From: Alphaproteobacteria bacterium
GTDB lineage: Bacteria > Pseudomonadota > Alphaproteobacteria > Rhodospirillales > Magnetovibrionaceae
Direction: 5' to 3'
Length of the DNA stretch: 35,091 bases
Assembly (NCBI GenBank): GCA_015231605.1
Contig: JADGBG010000021.1
Span: 1-35,091, forward strand
Every line of letters starts with the position of its first letter. Within the stretch, counting starts at the first letter, position 1. The translations under genes and the position numbers were made by a program. Shown here one piece after another: positions 26,797 through 35,091 of the stretch. A model generated the notes under the pieces. The model was not told the origin of the DNA. It worked only from the letters and a program-made list of their open reading frames with translations, and did no database searches.

Positions 26797-27750
26797 TCAA
26801 CCGGCGGCGCGAACCGCTTCGCCGTCCCAATCGCGGGCGACCGGGCGGGCGACCAGCATGTCGGCCGTCATGTCGACGATCTCGAAATTCGCCGAATCGG
26901 AGAACAGTTCGCGCAGCAGCTGGTTGTTCAGCGCGTGACCCGAACGTACGCCCCGGTACCCCGCCAGCAACGGGCGGCCGGCGAGATACAAATCGCCCAC
27001 CGCGTCGAGGATCTTGTGGCGGACGAATTCGTCGTCAAAGCGCAGGCCGTCCTCGTTGAGAACCTTGTCGCCGGACACCACCACGGCGTTGTCGAGCGAA
27101 CCGCCCTTGGCCAGTCCCATGGCCCACAGCGCCTCGACCTCGTGCATGAAGCCGAAGGTGCGCGCGCGGGCGATTTCGTCCTTGAACACGCCTTCGCCCA
27201 TGCCGACGGCGAGCGCCTGGCTGGCGACGGCGGGGCTGGCGAAATCGATCTCGAAATCCAACGAAAAATGATCGGACGGGGTCAGGGACGCGGTCTTGTC
27301 ACCGTCCTTGACCGTCACGGTCTTGAGCACGCGCACGGCGCGGCGCGGGGCGTCTTGCTCCTGGATGCCGGCGCAATCGAACAGGAACAGGAACGGCGCG
27401 GCGCTGCCGTCCATGATGGGAACTTCGGCGCCGCCGACCTCGATCACCGCGTTGTCGACGCCGGCGCCGGCCAGGGCGGCCATCAGGTGTTCGATGGTGC
27501 TGAGCGTCTTGCCCTTGGGCGAAGCCACCGTGGTGCACATCCGCGTGTCGCAGACCGCGTCGAAGCGGGCGGGAATTTCAGCCCCCTCGCCCGCGATGTC
27601 GGTGCGGCGAAAGGTGATGCCGGTGTCGGGAGCGGAGGGATGAAGCGTCATGGAGACCTTTTCGCCGGAATGCAGGCCCAGGCCCGTACAACTGATCGCA
27701 CTTTTCAGCGTGCATTGCATGACGGTCCGGTTTTCTTTGGCGTTGGTCAT
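26797..27750 (-). CDS. lpxC: UDP-3-O-acyl-N-acetylglucosamine deacetylase LpxC
   Basis: 317 residues from ATG 27750 (AGGA eight nt upstream); a longer in-frame upstream ATG has no homology and overlaps the terminator. It begins with the LpxC opening [21 protein letters not shown]. Zinc and catalytic residues are in [25 protein letters not shown] and GHALNNQLL. It performs the committed step of lipid A synthesis. Separated from ftsZ by a strong terminator, so probably on its own promoter. Confidence 0.97.
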   Translation of the reverse strand: MTNAKENRTVMQCTLKSAISCTGLGLHSGEKVSMTLHPSAPDTGITFRRTDIAGEGAEIPARFDAVCDTRMCTTVASPKGKTLSTIEHLMAALAGAGVDNAVIEVGGAEVPIMDGSAAPFLFLFDCAGIQEQDAPRRAVRVLKTVTVKDGDKTASLTPSDHFSLDFEIDFASPAVASQALAVGMGEGVFKDEIARARTFGFMHEVEALWAMGLAKGGSLDNAVVVSGDKVLNEDGLRFDDEFVRHKILDAVGDLYLAGRPLLAGYRGVRSGHALNNQLLRELFSDSANFEIVDMTADMLVARPVARDWDGEAVRAAG

Positions 27751-27811
27751 TCCGTCGTTCCTATCCCCAGTTCGTTCCTCGACGCGGTTGGTCCGCTCGT
27801 ATTGTCGCCCC

Positions 27812-27862
27812 AAAAGAAAGAGCGCTTCAGGTATGGGTTTAACACCCGTTCCTGAAGCGCTC
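27812..27862 (-). terminator. Intrinsic terminator after ftsZ
   Basis: A perfect 12-bp stem GAGCGCTTCAGG (27820-27831) / CCTGAAGCGCTC (27851-27862) with an inner GGGT/ACCC stem. On the minus strand it is followed by TTTCTTTT. Located 63 nt after the ftsZ stop. Confidence 0.92.
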
Positions 27863-27925
27863 AAATCAAAGTGTGTTACCTTTTGTTACAGGTTTTTCAG
27901 GTCGTTAATCTCCGTAAACCCGTAC

Positions 27926-29557
27926 TTAATTGGCCTGACGGCGAAGGAACGCCGGAATATCGAGGAAATCGTCCTCAGCCTTGCTCGGCTGCACTTTTTC
28001 CTGAAGATCCAGGCCGCCCAGAACCGGTTCGGCGCCACCCGTGGAGCGCAACTGCGCCGCGGGCTTGGATACGGCGGGCGCGGACTTTTCCGACTTGGCG
28101 TGACCGAAGAAGGTCACCTTGCCGCGCGCGCCGCCCGTGACGCGTTCGAACAGGCTGCGCTTGGGCGCGTCTTCCTTGGGTTTCTGTTCGGTGGCGCCGT
28201 TCACCATGGCGGCCTCGGCCATCGGATCGGCCTTGGCGGCCGCCTTGCCCGGCATCGGCGTGATGAACGCATCCTCGGACATCGCCGACGGCATCGCTGC
28301 GGGCGCGGTGAAGACCGCTTCGGCCGCCGGGGCGTCGGTTTCGTCTTCGAACACCGCCATGATTTCGGCGGCGGTCACTTCATCGCCGTCCACGACGGCG
28401 CTTTCCGGCAGATCCAAAACCTGCTGTTGGGCCGCGGCGGGCGCGGACGCGGTATCGATTTCCGCGCTGAACAGACTGCCCATCGCCACTTCGGCGGCGT
28501 CGTCCATCGCGGCGGACCCGGCCGTCTTCGCGGCCACGGACCTGGCCGCCATGTCGAGAATGGACGGCTCGGCGCGCTTCATGGCCTCGGCTTCGATGCC
28601 GGTGGCGACCACGGACACGCGCAGGCGGCCCTCCATGGACTGATCGAAGGTGGAGCCGAAGATGATGTAGGCGTCGTCATCGACTTCCTGACGGATGCGG
28701 TTGGTGGCTTCATCGACTTCGTACAGCGTCATGTCCAGGCCGCCGGTGATGTTGATCAGCACGCCCTTGGCTCCGGCCATGGAGGTGTCGTCCAGCAGCG
28801 GGTTGGAAATCGCGGCCTCCGCGGCTTCCAGGGCGCGGCGTTCGCCTTCGGCTTCGCCGGTGCCCATCATGGCCTTGCCCATTTCGCTCATCACCGAACG
28901 GATGTCGGCGAAGTCGAGGTTGATCAGGCCCGGCATCACCATCAGATCGGTGACGCCGCGCACGCCCGAATAGAGCACGTTGTCGGCCATGCGGAAGGCG
29001 TCGGAGAACGTGGTCTTCTCGCTGGCGACGCGGAACAGGTTCTGGTTGGGGATGATGATCAGGGTGTCGACGTACTGTTCGAGCTCCTCGATCCCCTTGT
29101 CGGCCAGGCGCTGGCGGCGCAGGCCCTCGAACTGGAACGGCTTGGTCACCACGCCGACGGTGAGTATGCCGAGATCGCGCGCCGCCCGCGCGATGACGGG
29201 CGCGGCGCCGGTGCCGGTGCCGCCGCCCATGCCGGCGGCGATGAACACCATGTGCGAACCGCGCAGGTGCTCGTTGATTTCCTCGATGGTCTCCTCCGCG
29301 GCGGCTCGTCCGATTTCCGGCTTGGAGCCCGCGCCCAGTCCCTGGGTCAGCTTGCCGCCCAGCTGGACCTTGCGCCCGGCCAGCGCCATGGACAGCGCCT
29401 GGGCGTCCGTGTTCGCGACCATGAATTCGACACCGTCGAGATTGGCGTTGATCATGTTGTTCACGGCGTTGCCGCCGGCCCCGCCAACGCCGACCACGGT
29501 GATCCGGGGCTTCAGTTCGATGTCGTCGTCTTGGGGTACGCTGATCTTGATGCTCAT
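27926..29557 (-). CDS. ftsZ: Cell division protein FtsZ
   Basis: 543 residues. The tubulin-like GTPase core has the signature GGGTGTG at 111-117 and a complete T7 region ([19 protein letters not shown]). An Ala-rich linker of about 200 residues follows, longer than in enterics and usual in Alphaproteobacteria. The C-terminal peptide is [14 protein letters not shown], which binds FtsA and other partners. GGAG eight nt upstream supports the start. Polymerises into the Z-ring. Lies after ftsA with a 148-nt spacer. Confidence 0.98.
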   Translation of the reverse strand: MSIKISVPQDDDIELKPRITVVGVGGAGGNAVNNMINANLDGVEFMVANTDAQALSMALAGRKVQLGGKLTQGLGAGSKPEIGRAAAEETIEEINEHLRGSHMVFIAAGMGGGTGTGAAPVIARAARDLGILTVGVVTKPFQFEGLRRQRLADKGIEELEQYVDTLIIIPNQNLFRVASEKTTFSDAFRMADNVLYSGVRGVTDLMVMPGLINLDFADIRSVMSEMGKAMMGTGEAEGERRALEAAEAAISNPLLDDTSMAGAKGVLINITGGLDMTLYEVDEATNRIRQEVDDDAYIIFGSTFDQSMEGRLRVSVVATGIEAEAMKRAEPSILDMAARSVAAKTAGSAAMDDAAEVAMGSLFSAEIDTASAPAAAQQQVLDLPESAVVDGDEVTAAEIMAVFEDETDAPAAEAVFTAPAAMPSAMSEDAFITPMPGKAAAKADPMAEAAMVNGATEQKPKEDAPKRSLFERVTGGARGKVTFFGHAKSEKSAPAVSKPAAQLRSTGGAEPVLGGLDLQEKVQPSKAEDDFLDIPAFLRRQAN

Positions 29558-29705
29558 GAGTTTGGCTCCACGCTCCGCAGGTTTTTATACTTGTGCCCAA
29601 ACATCCTTAAAATTTAGTAACTTTTCAGAAATTCCGTTCCGATTCGCCTTTTAAATTTGTTGGAGAGTCCTTAGGAATTTCTGACTCGGTTACTGACTCT
29701 GTACT
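29558..29705. promoter_or_regulatory. ftsA-ftsZ intergenic region with inverted and direct repeats
   Basis: 148 bp, AT-rich compared with neighbours. It holds an 11-bp perfect inverted repeat TCAGAAATTCC (29625-29635) / GGAATTTCTGA (29674-29684) with 38 nt between, and a direct repeat CTGACTC at 29681-29687 and 29693-29699. Probably a regulated ftsZ promoter region. No exact CtrA box (TTAA-N7-TTAA) was found. Confidence 0.5.
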
Positions 29706-30977
29706 TCAGGCCCACAAATTCTCCCGCAGCCACTGACTAATGCGCCCGAAGCGCGTCGCGGGCTGCTCCTTGGGGCGGTAAGTCCGCCCCGGGATTCCCG
29801 TCATGGATTCAAAGGCGTGACTGATGAGTCCGGCGCACGCGGTGAATTGCGGACCGCTTGCGACCTCGGCCATGCCTTCCAAGTAACGCGGTTTCGCCAT
29901 GCGCACCTGGGATTTACCGAGGATTTCGCACGCCAGTTCGCGCACGCCCGGCAGCTGGCTTCCGCCGCCGGTGAGAACCACGCGCGGCCCGGCCAGCTTC
30001 TCGCACCCCGCTTCGTGCATGCGATCGCGCAGCAGCTCCAGCGTCTCCTCGATGCGCGGACGGATGATGCCCACCAGCATGGAACGCGGCACGGCGTTGG
30101 TTTCGCCGGTCTGTTCCTCGCCGATCAACGGCACCTTGATGATTTCATGATCGTCGGACGGCGACGGCATGCAGTTTCCATAGAGCGTCTTCATGCGCTC
30201 CGCATGCTGAACCGGGGTGGACAGCCCGCGCGCGATGTCGTTGGTGACGTTGACGCCGCCCACGGGAATGCAGTCGGTGTGAACCATTTCGCCGTCGAAG
30301 AAGACCGCCATGTTGGTGGTTCCGCCGCCCAGGTCGATCAACGTCACGCCCAGTTTCATTTCGTCTTCCACCAACGCCGACAAGGCGCTGGCGTAGGGCG
30401 ACACCACGCGCCCCTGCATGCCGAGATGGCAGCGGTGCAGGCAGGTTTCCAGATTGCGCAGCGCGTTGGACTGAGCCGCCACCACGTGCATGTTGACGCC
30501 CAGGCGATCGCCGAACATGCCGCGCGGATCGCGCACGCCCCGGTTGCCGTCAATGGAATAACCGACGGGGATGGAATGCAGGATTTCCATGTCCGCCGGA
30601 AGCTCGGTGACGTGGCGGTGCACGTCGAGAATCTTGCGCAGGTCCTGATCGGAAATCTCGTGTCCGGAAATCCCGATGTCATAAGCCATCAAGCGGGATT
30701 TGTAGACCGCGCCGGACACCGTCACCATCACTTCGTCGATGTTGACCCCGGCCATTTCCTCGGCCGCGCCGACGGCGGCGCGCACCACGCTTTCGGCGGC
30801 GTCCATGTCGACGATGACGCCACCGCGCACCCCGCCGGAAACATGATGACCGATGCCGATGACGCGGGGCGGCCGCGTGCCTTCCTGCCGCGCGATCAGG
30901 CACGTGACCTTGGTGGTGCCGATGTCCAAGGCCCCCACGACGCCGTTTTTCGGTTTCACCTTGTCTTCGCGATGCAT
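29706..30977 (-). CDS. ftsA: Cell division protein FtsA
   Basis: 423 residues of the actin fold. Phosphate-1 is in ALDIGTTKVTCLI and phosphate-2 in LIDLGGGTTNMAVF, with VVLTGGGSQLPGV near the adenosine site. The C-terminal amphipathic membrane helix is GRISQWLRENLWA. It tethers FtsZ to the inner membrane. AGGGGGT about six nt upstream supports the start. It begins 24 nt after ftsQ. Confidence 0.97.
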   Translation of the reverse strand: MHREDKVKPKNGVVGALDIGTTKVTCLIARQEGTRPPRVIGIGHHVSGGVRGGVIVDMDAAESVVRAAVGAAEEMAGVNIDEVMVTVSGAVYKSRLMAYDIGISGHEISDQDLRKILDVHRHVTELPADMEILHSIPVGYSIDGNRGVRDPRGMFGDRLGVNMHVVAAQSNALRNLETCLHRCHLGMQGRVVSPYASALSALVEDEMKLGVTLIDLGGGTTNMAVFFDGEMVHTDCIPVGGVNVTNDIARGLSTPVQHAERMKTLYGNCMPSPSDDHEIIKVPLIGEEQTGETNAVPRSMLVGIIRPRIEETLELLRDRMHEAGCEKLAGPRVVLTGGGSQLPGVRELACEILGKSQVRMAKPRYLEGMAEVASGPQFTACAGLISHAFESMTGIPGRTYRPKEQPATRFGRISQWLRENLWA

Positions 30978-31001
30978 GGTCTTACCCCCTATGGCCGTTC
31001 C

Positions 31002-31901
31002 TTAGGTGTCCCGTCCATTTGACCGAAAGGACGCGGGCTGGGTCTTGCCGTCGTGGCGCACGATGATGCGGTCGGGTTGGCGCAGGTCCAGCACCTTCAC
31101 CTCGCGCGACAGCACGTCGTTACGCTGTTCGAAGTCCGCCAGCCGCACCAGGGCCTCGGAGGGGTTTTCCTCGGGCAGACGCACGTCCACCCCGCCGTTC
31201 AGCGCCAGATCCCAACGCCGTCCGCCGACGCGCACGGCCGCCTTGACCTTGCTTTTGAGGTCGGGCTGGGTGTCCAAGAGCTCCAGCAGGCCGGCGACGT
31301 TTTCCGGGGCGTCCTCGCCCACCACATGCATCAGATGGGAAAATCGTCCTAGTCCTTCCTGCGTGATGACCACGCCGTCTTCGTCGATGAGCGAGAACCG
31401 GCCCTTGTTCTGCCACAACGCCAGCGGACGGCGTTCGGTGATTCGCACCATCAGGGTGTCGGGCAGCAGGCGTTCGACGCGCGCCTGGCGGACCCAGTCC
31501 AAGGCCTCCACCCGCGCCTTCGCCGCGTCCAGGTCCACCGCCAGGATCGGTGTACCGCGCCGCACGTCGACCGCTCGCAAAAGATCCGCGCGCCGGGTTT
31601 CGCCACGCCCCTCCACCAAAACGTCCTGCACGGTGAAGCCCATTTCCGCGAAGACCTGCACCGTTTCGCCATGCAGCCCGTCGGCGACGCGCGCGGCCAG
31701 TCCCGACTGCGCGACCCACATGCCCGCGCCGCCAAGCGCGGCGACGGACGCCGCCACGCCGGCGACGATCCAGCGCGGATCCTTCCACGGGGAGCCGACC
31801 CGCTTGCGCTTGGGCGTCTTGAGGTCCTTTCCGGCCCTGGTTTTTTGCCCCTTGGCGTCCTTGCCGGCCACTCGTGTGATGGTTTTCAGCATGCCTTTCA
31901 T
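31002..31901 (-). CDS. ftsQ: Cell division protein FtsQ
   Basis: 299 residues. A basic cytoplasmic N-terminus precedes one TM ([20 protein letters not shown]), a POTRA domain ([25 protein letters not shown]) and the FtsQ beta domain ([21 protein letters not shown]). A GTG at 31910 is possible, but the ATG at 31901 overlaps the ddl stop (ATGA) and has GGAG at eight nt, so it is preferred. Bitopic divisome protein. Operon partner of ddl and ftsA. Confidence 0.95.
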   Translation of the reverse strand: MKGMLKTITRVAGKDAKGQKTRAGKDLKTPKRKRVGSPWKDPRWIVAGVAASVAALGGAGMWVAQSGLAARVADGLHGETVQVFAEMGFTVQDVLVEGRGETRRADLLRAVDVRRGTPILAVDLDAAKARVEALDWVRQARVERLLPDTLMVRITERRPLALWQNKGRFSLIDEDGVVITQEGLGRFSHLMHVVGEDAPENVAGLLELLDTQPDLKSKVKAAVRVGGRRWDLALNGGVDVRLPEENPSEALVRLADFEQRNDVLSREVKVLDLRQPDRIIVRHDGKTQPASFRSNGRDT

Positions 31902-32803
31902 GCATCGCACTCCGCGTTTTCGACCATCCAGGTCACCAGATCCTCGAACCCGATGCCGACGTGGGCGGCCTGTTCCGGGGCCAGCGACGTCGGCGTCATG
32001 CCGGGCTGGGTGTTGACTTCCAGAATGTAGAGCTGCTCGCCGTCGTAGCGGAAGTCCGCCCGGGAAAGTCCCCGGCAGCCCAAGGCGTCATGGGCCGCTT
32101 GGGCGAGACGCAGGGCCTCGTCGTAGACGTCCTTGGGCAAATCGGCGGGCAACTGGTGGGAGGAGCCCCCCTGCGCGTACTTGGCGTCGAAATCGTAGAA
32201 GCCCCGTTCGGTGCGGATTTCGGTGACGCACAGCGGACGATCGCCCATCACGGCCACTGTGAGCTCGCGTCCCGGAACGTATTTTTCGATCATCACCTTG
32301 GGGCCATAGGGCCAACTGCCCTCGGCGAACGGCAGACCGTCCGCTTCGCTTTGAATGATGTGAATGCCGACGCTGGAGCCTTCGTTGAAGGGCTTCACCA
32401 CGTATGGCGGCTCCATCACCCCCCCTGCCAGGACCTCGTCGCGGGTCGCGATGCGATCCGGCGCGACGGGAATGCCCGCAGCCCGGAACACCTTCTTCGC
32501 GAGCGGCTTGTCCATCGCCAAGGCCGACGCGGTGACGCCGGAATGGGTGTAGGGGATGTCCATGATGTTGAGCAGACCCTGGATGCAGCCGTCCTCGCCG
32601 TAGCGCCCGTGCAACGCGTTGAGCACCACGTCCGGGCGGGGATAGAGATGATCCATCAGGCGGCTCACGTCGCGCTGCACGTCGATGGCGGTCACCGAGT
32701 ATCCGGCCCGGCGCAGCGCCGCCGTACACGACGCCCCCGACACCAGGGACACGTCCCGTTCGGCGGACCAGCCGCCCATGAATACGGCCACTTGCTTGGT
32801 CAT
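31898..32803 (-). CDS. ddl: D-alanine--D-alanine ligase
   Basis: 301 residues of the ATP-grasp fold. Motifs include [43 protein letters not shown], the loop [18 protein letters not shown] and the C-terminal [16 protein letters not shown]. It makes the D-Ala-D-Ala dipeptide for peptidoglycan. The start overlaps the murB stop by ATGA and the stop overlaps ftsQ the same way. Confidence 0.97.
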   Translation of the reverse strand: MTKQVAVFMGGWSAERDVSLVSGASCTAALRRAGYSVTAIDVQRDVSRLMDHLYPRPDVVLNALHGRYGEDGCIQGLLNIMDIPYTHSGVTASALAMDKPLAKKVFRAAGIPVAPDRIATRDEVLAGGVMEPPYVVKPFNEGSSVGIHIIQSEADGLPFAEGSWPYGPKVMIEKYVPGRELTVAVMGDRPLCVTEIRTERGFYDFDAKYAQGGSSHQLPADLPKDVYDEALRLAQAAHDALGCRGLSRADFRYDGEQLYILEVNTQPGMTPTSLAPEQAAHVGIGFEDLVTWMVENAECDA

Positions 32804-33738
32804 CGCGTCTCTCCCCCTGCGGGAACGCCGATCCGGCGGATTTCCCAGACGAGCTCAATGCCCGACGTTTCCTTCACCCGGCGGCGGACTTCCTCGCCGA
32901 GCGCCTCGATGTCGGCGGCGGTGGCGCCGCCGTGGTTGATCAGGAAGTTGCAGTGCTTTTCCGACACCTGCGCCGCGCCGACCCGCAGCCCCCGGCATCC
33001 GGCTTGGTCGATCAGCTTCCACGCCTTGAGGCCTTGGGGGTTCTTGAACGTGGACCCCCCCGTGGCGGTGCGCAACGGCTGGCTGTCCTCGCGCGCGCGC
33101 TTGATGTCGTCCATGCGCGCCTGGATGTCGTCGGCGTGGCCGGCGTGGCCACGCAGATGCGCATGGATGAAGATCCAGTCTTCGGGAATGATGCTCTTGC
33201 GGTATTCGAAGCCGAGGTCGTCGGAGACCAGTTCATGCCGTCCGCCGTGCGCATCCAGGGCCACGGCCTTGACCACCACGTCGGACATTTCCACGCCATA
33301 TGCCCCGGCGTTCATGCGCAACGCGCCGCCGATGGTGCCGGGCACGCCGCTGAGGAATTCCACCCCCGTCACCGCGGCCTCCATCGCCGCGCGGGCGACG
33401 TTGCCGTCCAGCGCGCCGGCGCCGCACAGGATGTCGGCGTTGATCACCTCGATTCCGGCGAAGGCGCGGCCGAGCCGGATCACCACCCCCGGAACGCCGC
33501 CGTCGCGCACCAGCAAGTTCGACCCCACGCCCAGCACCGTGACCGGCACGTCGCCCGGTGTATTGGCCAGGAAGTGTGCGAGGTCGTCCGCATCGGCGGG
33601 TTTGAACAGAACCTCCGCCGGGCCGCCCACGCCGAACCACGTCACCTTGGCCAGCGGCGCGTTCGCGCTCAACCGGCCGCGCACGGCGGGAAGCCGGTCG
33701 ATCAGGGGCGTGTCATGCTGGGCGGCGGGCGAACTCAT
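32800..33738 (-). CDS. murB: UDP-N-acetylenolpyruvoylglucosamine reductase MurB
   Basis: 312 residues, FAD-binding. Motifs include [55 protein letters not shown] and [18 protein letters not shown]. Reduces the enolpyruvyl group in UDP-MurNAc synthesis, the step before MurC. It begins seven nt after the murC stop with AGGAAAG upstream. Confidence 0.97.
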   Translation of the reverse strand: MSSPAAQHDTPLIDRLPAVRGRLSANAPLAKVTWFGVGGPAEVLFKPADADDLAHFLANTPGDVPVTVLGVGSNLLVRDGGVPGVVIRLGRAFAGIEVINADILCGAGALDGNVARAAMEAAVTGVEFLSGVPGTIGGALRMNAGAYGVEMSDVVVKAVALDAHGGRHELVSDDLGFEYRKSIIPEDWIFIHAHLRGHAGHADDIQARMDDIKRAREDSQPLRTATGGSTFKNPQGLKAWKLIDQAGCRGLRVGAAQVSEKHCNFLINHGGATAADIEALGEEVRRRVKETSGIELVWEIRRIGVPAGGETR

Positions 33739-33745
33739 CGGGTTC

Positions 33746-35091
33746 TCACTTTCCTGCGAAGCGCAGTTTGCGCAAGCGTTCGGGCAGCGCGTTGGCCCAC
33801 TGGGTGACGTTGCCCGCGCCCAGGCACACCACCATGTCGCCAGGACGCGCCAGGTCCTTGATCACTTCCGGCAGTTCGTCGGCGTTGAGCAGCGGCATCA
33901 CCGTGCGATGCCCGTGTTCGCGCAGGCCCGCCACCAGGGCGTCGCGGTTGATGCCTTCGATGGGGGCTTCCCCGGCCTCGTACACGTCCGCCACCAGCAC
34001 CGCGTCGGCGTCGTTGAAGCAGGTGCAGAATCCTTCGAACAGATCGCGCAGGCGCGAGTAGCGGTGCGGCTGCACCACGGCGATGACCTGACCATCGGTC
34101 GCGCCGCGCGCGGCTTTCAGCACGGCCGCGATTTCCACCGGATGGTGGGCGTAGTCGTCGATCACCACGATGCCGTCCACGTCGCCGGTGCGGGTGAAGC
34201 GCCGCTTGACCCCGCCGAACCCCTTGTAGGCGTTGGCGATGACGTCGTCGCCGATGCCCATTTCATGGGCGATGGCGGCGGCGGCCAGCGCGTTCAGAAC
34301 GTTATGCGGACCGTACATGGGCAGCTTGACGTCCTTGAGCACCTCGCCTTCGCCGCCGGTTCCGGCGAACGTGATGTCGAAGGTCATGCCGTCCGGTCCG
34401 GGCCGGACGTTGGAACCACGCACCATCGCCTGGGGGCTGAAGCCGTAGGTGATGATGCGCCGGTCAGACACGCGCGGGATCAGGTTCTGCACCTCGGGGT
34501 GGTCGATGCACAACGCCGCGAAGCCATAGAACGGGATGTTGTCGACGAACTGGGCGAACGCCGCGCGCAGCGCATCGAAGTTGCCGTAATGGTCCAGATG
34601 TTCGGGATCGATGTTGGTCACCACCGCGATGGTGGCGGGCAGCTTCAGGAACGTGCCGTCGGATTCGTCGGCTTCCGCGACCATCCAGTCGCCGCCGCCC
34701 AGCCGCGCGTTGGTGCCCCAGGCGTTGATGATGCCGCCGTTGATCACGGTGGGGTCCAGCCCGGCGCTGTCCAGCACCTGCGCCACCAGCGACGTGGTGG
34801 TGGTCTTGCCGTGGGTGCCGCCCACCGCGATGGACCACTTGAGACGCATCAGCTCGCCCAGCATTTCGGCGCGGCGCACCACCGGCAGGAAACGCTTGCG
34901 CGCCCCCACCACTTCGGGATTGGTCGGCTTGACCGCGCTGGAAATCACCACCACGGCGGCTTCGCCCAGGTTGTCCTCGCTGTGCCCGACGAAGGTCTTG
35001 ATACCCATCTCGCGCAGACGCACCACGTTGGGGCCTTCGGACTGATCGGATCCCTGGACGGTGTAGCCCAGATTGTGCAGCACCTCCGCGA
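33746..35091 (-). CDS. murC: UDP-N-acetylmuramate--L-alanine ligase MurC (5' end off window)
   Basis: The frame is open to the right edge. The visible part begins [20 protein letters not shown]; the Rossmann-type G-x-GGIGM N-terminus (about 25 residues) is outside. It has the ATP loop [17 protein letters not shown], the central [31 protein letters not shown], and [19 protein letters not shown]. Adds L-Ala to UDP-MurNAc. First visible gene of the minus-strand cell-wall block. Confidence 0.97.
   Translation of the reverse strand, partial: AEVLHNLGYTVQGSDQSEGPNVVRLREMGIKTFVGHSEDNLGEAAVVVISSAVKPTNPEVVGARKRFLPVVRRAEMLGELMRLKWSIAVGGTHGKTTTTSLVAQVLDSAGLDPTVINGGIINAWGTNARLGGGDWMVAEADESDGTFLKLPATIAVVTNIDPEHLDHYGNFDALRAAFAQFVDNIPFYGFAALCIDHPEVQNLIPRVSDRRIITYGFSPQAMVRGSNVRPGPDGMTFDITFAGTGGEGEVLKDVKLPMYGPHNVLNALAAAAIAHEMGIGDDVIANAYKGFGGVKRRFTRTGDVDGIVVIDDYAHHPVEIAAVLKAARGATDGQVIAVVQPHRYSRLRDLFEGFCTCFNDADAVLVADVYEAGEAPIEGINRDALVAGLREHGHRTVMPLLNADELPEVIKDLARPGDMVVCLGAGNVTQWANALPERLRKLRFAGK

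Noticed and set aside
27751-27864. Upstream start for lpxC (ATG at 27864)
   Set aside because: The added residues have no LpxC features and lie in the ftsZ terminator; the ATG at 27750 has a ribosome site.

Overview
The window looks like a chromosomal segment of a high-GC alphaproteobacterium, probably a Rhodospirillales-type denitrifier. The division and cell-wall block reads murC-murB-ddl-ftsQ-ftsA-ftsZ-lpxC-bamD-recN-ligA, an order I know from Alphaproteobacteria. The hsp20 gene carries what reads as a ROSE-type RNA thermometer, and a DUF3775 gene lies beside it. I see no tRNA, rRNA, insertion sequence or CRISPR array.

Region 1 (1-14854) is a nitrous-oxide-respiration and copper-handling island, mostly on the minus strand. 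The structural operon is nosZ (clade II, Sec-exported), two diheme c-type cytochromes, nosB and nosD, which runs off the left edge. Upstream of nosZ, beyond a divergent DUF2946 gene and a perfect TTGAC-N4-GTCAA (FNR/NnrR-like) site, lies a second minus-strand set: nosL-2, a second DUF2946 gene, nosL-1, a small membrane-anchored protein, an FtsX/MacB-type permease, its ATPase, an 8-TM protein with CC and HHCPFC motifs, two SCO proteins and a DM9-like secreted protein. Four of these gene junctions are tight (ATGA overlaps or 1-3 nt gaps). This is the strongest candidate here for an under-described system: a putative metal (Cu) delivery and maturation module for NosZ. A cytochrome c'-like gene with a Met/Gly-rich insert diverges from nosL-2.

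Region 2 (14865-22020) is accessory and housekeeping: a GH17-GT2 fusion resembling NdvB-type beta-glucan synthases, an unknown exported protein, hsp20 with RpoH-like and ROSE-like control signals, DUF3775, and a tandem pair of DUF418 membrane proteins. The DUF418 pair share an upstream 41-bp element that encodes an 8-codon mini-ORF overlapping each start codon. The spacer between the two genes is strikingly AT-rich.

Region 3 (22017-35091) is the conserved minus-strand ligA-recN-bamD-lpxC-ftsZ-ftsA-ftsQ-ddl-murB-murC block, with murC cut by the right edge. A strong intrinsic terminator separates ftsZ from lpxC, and an AT-rich, repeat-containing spacer precedes ftsZ.

Functionally, the cytochromes probably deliver electrons to NosZ, while NosL, SCO, NosD and the ABC module probably supply or assemble its copper sites. 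No nosR and no classical nosF/nosY is present inside the window. They may lie left of nosD or be absent.
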